Assembly: GCA_004352715.1 (NCBI GenBank)
Contig: SCFE01000035.1
Coordinates: 1,617,407-1,681,406 of the forward strand
Origin: Hofstenia miamia
Lineage: Eukaryota > Xenacoelomorpha > Acoela
Length of the DNA stretch: 64,000 bases
Direction of reading: 5' to 3'
Shown here: positions 1 through 10,900 of the stretch, piece after piece
Position numbering within the stretch: position 1 is the first letter of the stretch
Layout: each line of letters begins with the position of its first letter
Notes under the pieces: model-generated
What the model saw: the letters and a program-made list of their open reading frames with translations, nothing else
Databases searched by the model: none
What the model was told of the DNA's origin: nothing
Position numbers and translations under genes: made by a program

Positions 1-814
1 TATACAACCCAAAAAAAAACATGGAAAAGTTGGGGAAAGATGTGTGAAGAAAGGATAGCCGTGTAAAACTAATATATTAATATTGTATATTTAACGTGTA
101 TATGTATAAATTATATTAACATTTTGCATGTATGATTTAGGTAACGATATTGCGAGCTGATTGCAACTACTTTTTTTGTTTAACTATGTTTAATATTTTC
201 CACATGTATTAGCGAAATAGTTTTGTTTTTAGCGTGTATACTAGTTATTTATTTTTACTATTACCTATAAAATTCTATGTGCTTTTTATTATGAAAATTA
301 ATTATTGGTTGAAAAAGTCGTGATATGATAAATGTGTTACAATGAATTTTGACAAGTGCGATTTTGAAAGTTTCCCGGATTATACTCTAAGCTTCTCGAA
401 ATTATGGAAAATTAGTTTGTAATATTATGTGTACGTATCCCGAAAAGGAGTTGTTATAATATGGTATATATTAACATGCAAACAAATGTGATATTAACAA
501 AAATTACTCATACCAAAAAGTGACCGTGATATTATCAAAGTGAAATTACTCATACCAAAAATGGCCTTGATATGTAAATCAATTAAAAGCATTACTAATT
601 AAAATCCAGACATACTTAAAAATATCTGACGTCACTAAAAACCCATTAGCGGAAATGTAAATCAAGTAGGTGACTCACTAATTAACATTTGCAAACACTC
701 CCTCAATATCACAGAGGTCAAGGTCATTTTGTGAGATCTTCAAAAGCACTTAGCGTCAAGTATCAATTAGATGACTCAACACCTCAACCACCCCCTTCGA
801 TATTCACCACTTGT
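1..814. other. AT-rich intergenic DNA, no gene seen
   Basis: No ORF in this stretch resembles a known protein. A 97-residue ORF at 689-982 runs through the promoter-like cluster that follows and looks like chance. Confidence 0.6.
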
Positions 815-897
815 CACGTGACGTGTGACGTCATCAGCTCTCGACCAATCAGAGGCGTTTTTGTGCGTTCAAGCCTGCCCTATATACACTACTATAT
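815..897 (+). promoter_or_regulatory. Promoter-like cluster: E-box, CRE, CCAAT box and TATA box
   Basis: In order on the plus strand are a CACGTG E-box (815-820), a perfect palindromic cAMP-response element TGACGTCA (826-833), a CCAAT box (845-849) and a TATA-like TATATAC (891-897). The CCAAT-to-TATA distance of about 45 bp is normal for an animal RNA polymerase II promoter. The cluster is locally CpG- and GC-richer than its surroundings. No clear coding region follows within 1 kb, so it could be an orphan promoter, a promoter for a gene with a long 5' leader or an RNA, or part of a degraded element. The sites are seen directly; the function is inferred. Confidence 0.45.
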
Positions 898-1558
898 AGT
901 TCTGCTTGTTAATTTGATTAGTGAGATTTTTCTTATTTGTTGCAGTCAGTATACCTTTCCTATAATCTTATTTAAGAAATGAATATTAAATAATAGGAAG
1001 AGCTATGTAAAAAATTCTTTGAGCACAATATTTTTAAGAAAATACCGAGCTAAAACGAGCCTCATTCAAAGATTTGATGTGGCAAGGCGAGCCGAACTTA
1101 CACATAATTTAAACGAGCCGAGCTTGGAAATTTCCGTTCGTTGACAAGCTTGATCCGGTTTAATTAAACACGACCTTGTTCCCTGCTTGTACCTTCTTAA
1201 GAGCATTAATAGTATTTGGAGTTTGAGAGTTGTAGCATTCCTTTGATTTAGATTGCTTTTGTTTAATCAACTCCATGCATTTTGGATCAATTCAAGGTTT
1301 TGAGATATTTTAGCATCAATATTATTTTCTGGACAACAAATATTAAATAGAATAACAAAGTTTTACTAGCATTGTCTGTGAAGAATAAGTTATGTGCCAG
1401 TTTTCGTGTTTTAAGTAAGTTATCAGCTTATAACTTTTCTTCTGATTTTTTCCTTATGATACAAGATCTAATTGGATCGTTATTTTTTTGATTATTAGAA
1501 TAAGGAAATGGTCAGTTAGAAAACTCAGAACAAATATATGTAAGCAATCGTAGAATAA
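898..1558. other. Non-coding AT-rich stretch
   Basis: It lies between the promoter-like cluster and the Penelope-like inverted repeat. I see no ORF or structured RNA I can support. Confidence 0.5.
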
Positions 1559-2187
1559 TGTGTCGTTTTTTTAGCTTAATTAACCTTAATAAGAACATGC
1601 GGATATATCTCGACTTACAAAGTCATCATCAGTATTACAAATTATTCCCTCTAAATTTACTAGATTTTACAATAATAATTATAATTACTTAAATTTTAAA
1701 AAGTGGCAAGTTTAATTTTTAAATATAGTCTTCTTTTGTGTTCAAACTTGGTTGCAAGGATTTTATAAAAATACTCGATCTTGACGTCCGATGTAATATT
1801 TTTGTTTCAAAATTTAGATTATATTGGTTTTTCTAGTAGGCGACTATCAAGAATTAAAGAACATGAGACCAGTTCTAATATATCTAATCATCTAATTAAG
1901 TGCGGACTAAATTTTGAAACAAAAATATTACATCAGACGTCAAGATCAAGTAATTTAAAAATTATTGAGAGTATTTTTATAAAATCCTTGCAACGAAGTT
2001 TGAACACAAAAGAAGACTATATTTAAAAATTAAACTTGCCACTTTTTAAAATTTAAAAAATTATAATTATTATTGTAAAATCTAGTAAATTTAGAGGGAA
2101 TAATTTGTAAAACTGATGACTTTGTAAGTTGAAGTATATCTCCATGTTCTTATTAAGGTTAATTAAGCTCCTAAAAAACGACACATT
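1559..2187. repeat. Large inverted repeat from two head-to-head Penelope-like 3' ends
   Basis: The left arm (about 1559-1817) is the reverse complement of the right arm (about 1907-2187), with a unique loop of about 89 bp. The right arm contains the end of a GIY-YIG-like reading frame plus its downstream sequence. The left arm, read on the minus strand, encodes the same C-terminal peptide with a short internal deletion, then the same downstream sequence. Two truncated copies of one element therefore face away from a common centre. Head-to-head partial copies are typical of Penelope-like retroelements. The arms differ at scattered positions, so the event is not very recent. Confidence 0.65.
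1781..2026 (+). pseudogene. GIY-YIG endonuclease C-terminal fragment of a Penelope-like retroelement
   Basis: This short frame has the layout of a GIY-YIG nuclease tail as carried by Penelope-like elements. It contains a YIG-like 'DYIGFSSRRLS', then 'IKEHE' (an R...EH-type region), 'SNHLIKCG' and an 'IIESIFIKS...LNTK' end. The first strand with the GIY motif and the whole reverse transcriptase are missing, so this is a 5'-truncated copy. It has no start codon context of its own, and it lies in the loop and right arm of the inverted repeat. The family call rests on motif pattern alone; a LINE-borne GIY-YIG domain is the alternative. Confidence 0.5.
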
Positions 2188-2616
2188 TTTAAAGATATTT
2201 AAATTCTAACTTCTGATGTATGGTAAAGAATATGCAGACCTGGACTCATGCATAATTACATACAGAAGTGTTCAATAATATAACAGAAATGCATAGCCTT
2301 TACATACAATCTAGTTTAAAAACGTCTGCCTTTTTTAAAAATTTTGTGAAAGCAGGCTTCATTTTTGATATCGTGCGTTTTGTTAATGAATTTCCCTGTA
2401 TATTTGTTACGGATTTTATAACACAAAAGTGAATTTCGGTTGCCTTAGCAAGAAAACGCAGCCAAGTAATCGATGTCCAATTTGAAAAGCTTCCTAACAC
2501 AACTCGTTACATTAACTATTTTCACTGGGATTTTTTTAAAATTTGTGATGAGTTTAACAAACGAATATATTTAAAATCTAAAAGCACCTCTTTTTTCTTT
2601 TTCGATTAAAATAGTA

Positions 2617-3377
2617 ATCAAGTGCAGTTTGCAGATGAAACTCTCATTTATTGTAATGATATTTTAAATTTACAAGAAAATGTTGAAAAATTGCAATCAT
2701 TCTTTAATAATAATTTGTTAAAACAAAATATTGAAAAAACTATATTTATGGTAATTAAAAATAGAAGAAATGAATAAACATTAGAAATTATTGATATGTA
2801 ACATCATTCAGGAATCACAAAAAATGAAATATTTGGGAGTAGTAATAAATAACAAATTGAAATTTGAAGACGAAGCAAACAACATCATAAAGAAAAAGGC
2901 GAATGGTATAAGATCAAATCAAAAAATTGGAAAGTTTATACCAATAGAATGGAGGGTAATAATCTTTCGATCACTTGTTCTATCACATTTCTTGTACTCA
3001 TCTTGTTTATTAACGAACTTAAATAAAAAAGCAAAATCGAAATTAGAGAAAATATTTAAATGGGGAATAAACATAATTAGCAACAAAAATTGAAAGAAAT
3101 AATGTGTAAATATCATCTAAGATCATTAGAAGCTCTTCAAAATATTAGATGGTTATCGATATTTTGGAAAAGAAAATCGAACATTCCTAATTATTTAAAT
3201 CAGAAAACAAATACATTTGCTAAAACTAAGTATAATAGAAAAGTAATGAAGAACGGATTCCTAAATTATTCAATATCGCTTTGGAACAAATTGGATTACA
3301 GTACAAGTGAAAAAAAATACAATATTGAAGAAGTTGAAAAACATGATTACACAACAAAATATCAATTATCTGACTAA
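2617..3377 (+). pseudogene. Non-LTR retrotransposon reverse transcriptase, C-terminal relic
   Basis: Across several frames this encodes the C-terminal half of a LINE reverse transcriptase. A degenerate catalytic box 'QFADETLIY' (usually Y-x-DD) lies near 2620-2650, followed by the 'KYLGVVINNKLKF' block that follows the active site in jockey/CR1-type LINEs (2825-2865). Next come the thumb-like 'FRSLVLSHFLYSS' (2965-3003) and an 'LNYSISLWNKL' tail near 3260-3293. Stops and frameshifts near 2777 and 3092 break the frame. The second catalytic Asp appears as Glu. It is an old, inactive, 5'-truncated insertion, related to the relic at 47.7 kb in its 'WN.L'-type tail. Confidence 0.7.
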
Positions 3378-4165
3378 TTATAGAATAAGATGTGCAAATC
3401 AAGAACAATAAGTAAAAAATATTTATTGAGATATGTAATTTATAAACTTAACAAAGAAACAAACATTTACTGTCATAACTAAGCTCATATGAAGAAAGTT
3501 GCATTATTTATGTTCTTAATAAATTTGTAAAATTAATACATGTATATGTATATGAGAACTTAAATATATGTTGTTAAATTTGTGACCTGACGTGCAGTTA
3601 GAAATTCTTGCGCTTTTTCTCATTGAAAAATTTTTTATTTGTATGTAATTTAGGCATAGGAATGTTTAAGAGGAATTATTGCATTAGAGCAACCTATCCC
3701 ATAGATGTGTTCATGTGAAAACCTTTCAATATGTCTTAATAGGTTTGAATGAAATTGTTCAAAAATGCGGACAATTCGGTTTATTACGAAAAAATTACAC
3801 TAGTGGAAATAGGGTTAATTAGATAACGGACAATCGATTTGGCTTGATCGACAATCACATGCTATAAAAAAGATGTAGACTTACTGCAAATTTGATATGT
3901 CTATGCTTTCCCACCATTTTCATTTGCACAGAAAAACATTGATATATCAATTGAGAAACATTTAGTAAATTTTTATTTAAAAAACTTCCTTTTTAAATTA
4001 ATTACATTATAATACGATTTTATTAATTTAATGTAATATTTTGTTTTGTTGCTACAAGTGGCATCTATTTCAAATATTTTCAGCCAATCCCACCTATTAA
4101 CCTTCAAACGAAAAGGAGAAAAAATTACATTTACGACCACTGGGGTAACTTTTTCCCCAACATTG
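3378..4165. other. Non-coding AT-rich stretch
   Basis: No recognisable gene. The ORF at 3973-4185 on the minus strand overlaps the MITE border and has no family features. Confidence 0.5.
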
Positions 4166-4169
4166 TTAA

Positions 4170-4413
4170 CCTCGTCAGCTTCCAAGTACTAAATTTAGTA
4201 CTTATTATTACCATGTCTATAGCTATATAAATATGCAACAGAATGTCATGTATTAAGACGCAAAGTACTAAATATAGGACTAATTATTTATTTATCCTAG
4301 GAGAGAGCTAGAGCAAAAAAATTCTCTCTGTGTATTATTTATATCACCTTTAAAATAATGATACAAAAAAGTTAAAACTTTTTTGTGATTTTCATATAGT
4401 GACGCTGACGAGG
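4170..4413. mobile_element. Small piggyBac-like MITE flanked by TTAA
   Basis: A 244-bp segment lies between two TTAA tetranucleotides (4166-4169 and 4414-4417). Its ends are perfect 10-bp inverted repeats, CCTCGTCAGC at the left and its reverse complement at the right. TTAA duplication with short terminal inverted repeats beginning C-C/C-C-C is the hallmark of the piggyBac superfamily. There is no coding capacity, so it would be a non-autonomous element. TTAA is common in such AT-rich DNA, which limits the certainty. Confidence 0.5.
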
Positions 4414-4417
4414 TTAA

Positions 4418-5502
4418 ATAGTATTTTTTCACCTTTAAATGAAAAAATATTAACTATATTTTCTACTTAGCAACCAAAAGCATATATAATAATACAACTT
4501 AAGTACATAGATATTTATGACCATTCAATTTATAACTATAGTTTTGTTTCGTTAGAAAGACTAACAATTATTAGAAATGCTTTTTGAATGATAATTGCAA
4601 ACACTCTAACTGAATTTTCCGCCGATTCATCAGGTCTTCTAATCCTCACTTCTGGGGCAGACATGGCACGTGTTGTGCTTCTAGCCCTGATAGATTCGGC
4701 CTTTGGAAATTGCTGCAAAAGAGCAACTAAAGGAAGTATTTCTAGTGCAAAGGGAAGAATAAGAATATTCTCTACAAGTTTATGCAGAATAATTCTAAGC
4801 TTATGGTTCACACTATTAGTATAATTTAGATTCAAAGTAAGAAATAAAAAACAACTAGTATGTTCCTCAACTTTGCAATTGGCCAAAGAGAGAAATTTCC
4901 CCACAAGAGTTGGATCCCGCACCACTTGATCGAATATGTAGTTATTGTACAATACGAGGCTCTATTATTCTCCAGCAACGTCTATGCTACAATGCAGTGC
5001 AGATAAAAGAATAATTGCTCTTGAAACAATCATAAAATTATCTTGAAATCCAAAGATGATAGAATGCTCATCCCGTGATCCATTGGAGAAGAAGCTGTTA
5101 AAGGACGTATTCATTGTACTACGAATGATTCGTGTATATGTTACTTTTCATTTAGATTCGAAGTAAGGAATAAAACAATATGTATGTTGCTGAACACTGC
5201 ATATATATATATATATATATCCCTTAATGTATTTTTTCCACATAACCATATAAGCCCACTTTTCCACATAAATTCCTGAATTTTTGTAGGACATAGTCTT
5301 TTAGTAGTCCCTACCTTCATGCAAAATATTTTAAGGATAGATGAGTTTTTAGCGAGTAATCGTGAAAAGTTTAATTTTTTGCCAAAAACCCCAAGTCCCT
5401 CTATGTAGCATGGAACATTTAACTCAACTCTCTCTATGTTGCGGATTTTTGAAAAAGTCATACTACCTAGAGGGAGCTATTTGTATGTATGTAAGTATGT
5501 AT

Positions 5503-5544
<42 letters not shown>

Positions 5545-6361
5545 TATATNNNNNNNNNNNNNNNNNNNNNNNNNNNNNNNNNNNNNNNNNNNNNNNNNNN
5601 NNNNNNNNNNNNNNNNNNNNNNNNNNNNNNNNNNNNNNNNNNNNNNNNNNNNNNNNNNNNNNNNNNNNNNNNNNNNNNNNNNNNNNNNNNNNNNNNNNNN
5701 NNNNNNNNNNNNNNNNNNNNNNNNNNNNNNNNNNNNNNNNNNNNNNNNNATATATATATATATATATATATATATCATAAATTTGAAACTTTCAATCAGG
5801 ATAGCCTTCATTGACAGCAAATAGAAAATCAATTGTTTGATTCTGCGGCTCATTGGTGTCTGCACATTTTGAAATAAATTGAAGATAGCAAGCTAATATT
5901 TTGAAGAACAAAATGCATAGAAATTCCAATGAATATTCTAGATCAATCAGCTTCTCACAGCAAAATAGCACAATAATTGTACTGTTCTAATATTTACATT
6001 TAATCGTACATAGTCAGTAAATTTATAAATAAGTATTTATGAGCTTAACATATCCTAGGGTATTTTTTTTACCCCAGTGGTAGTTAACGACTGAGTTTTG
6101 AAATGTAATTTCCTGCAAATATCATACTTTGAAAAATCAGGTCAAATAGTAGAAAGACAAAAGGCTCTCCTAAAGTCTGAAACATATGTAATAAAATGTC
6201 AGGGAGCAATTAGCATTATAAGGTCTGTATGGCGAAATTTCTTATCCCAACGGTGGTTAAAGTGTTAAAATAATACTTGAATATCGATTAGAATTGCCTC
6301 TTTTATAAATAGGAAAATTTTTTTTGCAAAACTACATAAATTGAAACCAACAAAATATTTA
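4418..6361. other. Intergenic region with an unidentified minus-strand ORF and two related short segments
   Basis: A 138-codon ORF on the minus strand (4536-4952) matches nothing I recognise; it could be an exon or chance. A related segment of about 40 bp (core TTAGATTCRAAGTAAG) occurs at about 4827-4860 and again at 5153-5185 in the same orientation, so the region contains an old duplication. AT-dinucleotide repeats occur at about 5199-5220 and around the gap at 5550. Confidence 0.4.
5509..5775. repeat. AT-dinucleotide microsatellite with a 200-base N gap inside
   Basis: (TA)n runs up to the N block at 5550-5749 and resumes directly after it, to about 5775. The assembly evidently failed inside the repeat. 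The apparent ORFs rich in Ile-Tyr across it are artefacts. Confidence 0.9.
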
Positions 6362-6898
6362 TCAAGAATCTTCCCGGTAGTTATAGTAGAAGGCTGAAGT
6401 TGGCACTGATGCAAGCCATCGCTTTGAAACTTGGTTAACTTTTAGTTCATCAACGGAAGCGCGCTGTTTAGGCGAAGAATTAAAAGTCCATTTCTTTTCA
6501 GAGTCAACACTGAAGGATTCTATGCTATTAACGTCATTTGGGATTTCTGAATCAATCTGCAATGGCCTGACCTCAACAAGGTGTTTAATCCGCCAAAGCT
6601 GAGAGTTTATGTGAGGAGTATTTAAAAGGGCAACCGGACGCAAACGCTTGTATAAGCCCAATTCTTTAACTATAAGTTTTTCGGTCCAAGGACGTCTAAC
6701 AAAGCCATGAATTCTTGTAACCAGATGAAACTTGTGCGAAGAATGTGGATCAGCTTTCACCAATTCTTCAGGATAAGGAACTTCATTCCGATGTTCAGTT
6801 TTCAATATTTTTAAGCCTCGTTTGGGACGAGGTTTTGGAATCGCATACTTATGAGGGTATCGGACAAAGAACTTTGTAATTAATCTGACGAAGAGCAT
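6362..6898 (-). CDS. mRpL30: Mitochondrial large-subunit ribosomal protein uL30m (L30)
   Basis: This 178-residue protein is a component of the large subunit of the mitochondrial ribosome, acting in the matrix. The uL30 fold lies at about residues 55-115: 'HKFHLVTRIHGFVRRPWTEK' (the first strand and the basic RNA-contact loop), then 'IVKELGLYKRLRPVALLNT' and 'LWRIKHLVEVRPL'. This matches the metazoan L30m pattern of a TRI strand, an R-R-P-W/Y-x-EK turn and a closing KHLV/IxVxPL strand. The N-terminal 50 residues are basic (FVRYPHKYAIPKPRPKRG) and suit a mitochondrial import signal; a 60-residue polar tail follows the fold. The coding part is one exon. A likely AG acceptor sits just before the ATG, hinting at a 5'-leader intron. 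The frame is intact. Confidence 0.85.
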   Translation of the reverse strand: MLFVRLITKFFVRYPHKYAIPKPRPKRGLKILKTEHRNEVPYPEELVKADPHSSHKFHLVTRIHGFVRRPWTEKLIVKELGLYKRLRPVALLNTPHINSQLWRIKHLVEVRPLQIDSEIPNDVNSIESFSVDSEKKWTFNSSPKQRASVDELKVNQVSKRWLASVPTSAFYYNYREDS

Positions 6899-7906
6899 TA
6901 AACTAAAAATACAGATACCATGAAAGACGAAATATGATACATACTTATTAAATAGTTGCTATCCACAAATACGACAATGAGCAGCGAAATTCAATAAAGT
7001 CAGAATGTGTTTTCTGTCAAAAAACATTGCAAAATTTGTTTAAACCTGTGAAACACGAACTGTGCAATTATTTAGTATACTTGTAAGGTCAAAAATTCAA
7101 AAACATTTTTAGATCAAAATTTCATGTTTAGGCCAAAATTTGGTTAAAATAGTGACACAAAATAAATTTACTAAGCAAATAGTCTATTTAATAGTGTAAC
7201 AACTTTGAGATTCACGCAAGTCCGCTTGACAGTTGAACTTAGCTAAAACTGTTCTATATTTACAATAAATGATTGGTCATATACAAATTATTATAAACGT
7301 ATTTACAAATTACTAGCTAAACCGAAAACACTTGGTCTGGCCGATACTATCAACCAGTACCTGATGCCGCAATAGACTTTCGTAAATTTATTTTTTGTGA
7401 AAATCCTTATCAAAATTTGAATTCAAGATAAACCAGGTGTTCCAATGTCAATATTGAATAAAGTTTTCACAGCTCCTCAAAATTATAGTAAACGATCGTT
7501 GTTTCTCTGTTGAAAACCTTAAGCATTATATTTTGCCATTACTTTATAGCACGTTTTAAGCAAAAACTACTCAGTTTGACATTTACTTCAATTTTATTAT
7601 CAGGTCAATTTTTATGGTCAAAAAAATAAATTTTTAAGTCAAAAAATAACCGCCAAAACTATAAGTAATTGAAAACCTCCATAAGGAATTTGCACTAATA
7701 TATCAAAATAATGCTGTGGATAATGCACATGTACATCTAAGTTTAAGCATTGAATAAAAATTGAACAAGAATATATAATAAAGAAAACTAGTAGTTTAAC
7801 CCTTTCTATATTTCCTCGGTAGAAGAAAATTAAATAAAGCTTATAAAACTCTAATCATATAAAACTATAAAAAACTAGGAAAAATTTAGAAACTCCGAGT
7901 AGAGAT
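6899..7906. other. Intergenic spacer between uL30m and DCXR
   Basis: AT-rich and without ORFs of note. It would hold the uL30m 5' leader and promoter and the DCXR 3' untranslated region; I can point to no specific element. Confidence 0.5.
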
Positions 7907-10900
7907 CTAAGTGCATTGAAGACCTCCATCAACAGCTAAACACTGGCCAGTAATCATTTTCGCATCATCACTAATGAGAAACAATGCAGCTGAAGTGACA
8001 TCTTCAACTTCAAGAAATTTTCCCAAAGGAATACGTTTAAGCATCCCTGCGCTCTTCACCGGATCCGACCAAGCGGCTTTGCCCAAATCCGTCAAAACGA
8101 CAGTAGGGTTAAGAGCATTTACACGAATTTTATGAGGACCAAGTTCAAAGGCAGCACTTCGAGTAGCTTGATCAAGCCCTGCCTAAACATAATTCAAAAT
8201 TATAGAAATATCAAAGTCATAACGCAATATTAGTATCAGTTCCTATTGGGTTTGAAGTAAGATTAAATTGAGTGCCGGACCTACCATTGCCGTATCCACA
8301 ATATCAAACTTTCAGCAGAGATCAAGCTTAGACATGGAAAGACTACAGCCTGAATTTATGAATATGGGATTTATACATAAAACAAAGGCTCATTTGCTCA
8401 TGATCTAAGGTTTCAATTTTAAATCATATGTCACAGTAATCCCTATCAAAAATTTTCCTTGGGAATATTCATTAAGAGTTGATGAGAAATTATTTTTCAC
8501 AGATTACATCCAGAAAACAATCAACTCTAATTATATCACAGAAAAAATAGGAAACCAAAAAAGAACTTTATCAGTAAAATTATACATGTATACTAAACAT
8601 TTACTTATTGCAGCTGAGAATTTTAGAAGAATTGTGGCTGTAATTTGATAGTTCTATGTCAACACTTGATTTAGATCTCTATAGTATAGCAAACATTATT
8701 CAAATGATAAAATGAAATGGTTAACTGTTAAACACTAATATAGGTGAATTTTAAAGATCATTGAAATATAAATTTGATTCATCAAAATTTAGTCATGAAG
8801 AACCTCAACTCTTGGATTTTAGCAAGATATTACTTCAGCATGCATGTAATTAATTACTGCTTACGAAAAACAAAATTAGGCCTGGCCATGAATTATGACC
8901 ATGCATATTGCGAGACTGTTACAAAGATTCAAAAGATGACGAAAAAACTTACGAATGGAGCGGGGAAAACATCCAAACTAAGATCTCCATGCTAACCAAT
9001 TGGCATATCTACCACAGCATGCATCATTTGTGCATTTAAAAATAAGGCTGTCAAAAGAGTTAATATAATAAAGATAAGATTCGCAATAGCTGACTTAATT
9101 TACAACTAAAATAAATCAACATGAAAGAACTAATGCTCCAAATTTGTCAACGACCGCATTATGCTGTTCCAAAGTTCGCCAACTAGAAGGGGTCAAATTA
9201 ATGACGGTTGAAATATGCGCACATTGAAAATATGGCTGTTTATGTAAATAAATTTCACCCAAAATAAATTCTAAATTTGTTGTGCACCATACATTTTTGG
9301 CACACATGCAGCCTTAGGTTATAGGCATGAGTTAAAATAACTTACTTTTGTCGAACAATACACAATGTGTTCAGAAAAAGCACGTTGAGAAGCCTGAGAT
9401 GAGATATTTAGAATGCACCCAGGCTTTGATTCAGAAATTAGTTTTTTACCAAAAAGTTGTGTTAGATGGATCGGTGCAAGTAGATTGATTTTCATTAGAA
9501 GTTCCGCGGATTCCTACTTATTTTTGAATAAATGAATGCTAAACACAAATTAATACCTTTGTAACTTCAGAACAATGTTCAAGAATATTCACACCAGCAT
9601 TATTAATGAGCACATCCACTAAATAAAATAAGTGAAAACGCGAATTTGACAAAGCGGTTTTACATGCATGACATTAGATTAACTGTTATCTGCACAAATT
9701 GTAGAACTGACAATGAAGTTTGCTAAGAACAGACAAAAATCTAATCGAATACTTTTCAAGAAGTTGTTGGAGATAGAAATCATGTTCTTTAGTCTGAATA
9801 ATGCTTATTCAACGTAGGAGTTCATTTTCTGTCCAAAAGGAATTTTAAAGCAAAATAGTCAGAAAGTTATTATATTTCTGGCCGCAGTGCGTAAATTTTT
9901 GTTAAAATTTTAGTGTAAACAAGATGTTTGGCAATTGAAAGCGGTATTGAATTACATCAATTTGAACAATTACAAAATTAAGCTCTAAATTTCTATGTAA
10001 AAAAAACTGAATAACAAAAAGGCAGATTGGCTGTTAAAGAATTTAGATGAGCATAAGATTAAATTTTAAACAGAAGCTATACTATGCAACCTATAATAAA
10101 AAACGAAAATCCTTCAGTTTCACCCGAAAAAATTTAGAAATGATTGGTCACTTTAGAATCTATATCATTTAATGATTTGAATTTAGAAAATCCTATGAAT
10201 ACGAATGATAGTAATGACATTGTTTGCACTGTTAATGTGAAAATCCGCATGGTATTTAACAGTTTACAAATAATTAATCATTAACAATAAGCAATTCTCC
10301 AATGCAACATACTCTCTTCCTACAATTGCAAAGCTATCCCAGAAATTTCTGCCACGTGCAAAATATCAACGTTTTAATTTAAGAAGATGAAAACATAAAA
10401 CGAAATATATGAGTCAAATAAGTGATGAACGGAAAGTTCAACATAATGCTGAAGTTAATTAGAAAATAAGTTAAAAACCCGAAAAACGTCAAAAATTAAA
10501 AGAAATAAGCCCTGTCAACATATAATTCAAAAGGACTCCAAATTTGCAAAAATGTTCTACAAATGAGGGTCATATTTCAAATTTTCATGGAAGTTTGCCA
10601 GATGTGCAGATATTATTAAGGGTTATTATAAGCCCGTTGTTTTAAGGTAATATTCCTTTTGTCCTAATTGCAATCGTTTGTTTGGAAACAGACGCCATCT
10701 TGAAAAAAACGTGTGTTCTAGAGAAAATAATTTCCAACTAAAGTCTCTCCCGAGTTGGTTTAGGAGGCATGTTGATCAAACTACGAGCATGGTTAATAAG
10801 AAATATCAAAATCAAAAACTTAAGAATAAAGGAGTTTGAACTATTCGGCTAAGTACAGTGTGGGGGAAACATGTTAAGATTTTTGTTCACAAGCAATAAA

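Noticed and set aside
4536-4952. 138-codon minus-strand ORF as a host gene
   Set aside because: I could not match it to any family and the opposite strand is also partly open; mentioned only as an unidentified ORF.
5362-5865. ORFs rich in Ile-Tyr across the AT array and N gap
   Set aside because: They are translations of (TA)n and of Ns, not genes.
6060-6270. A piggyBac MITE suggested by TACCCCAGTGGTAGTTAA and ATCCCAACGGTGGTTAA
   Set aside because: The two words are in the same orientation and no matching opposite end was found.
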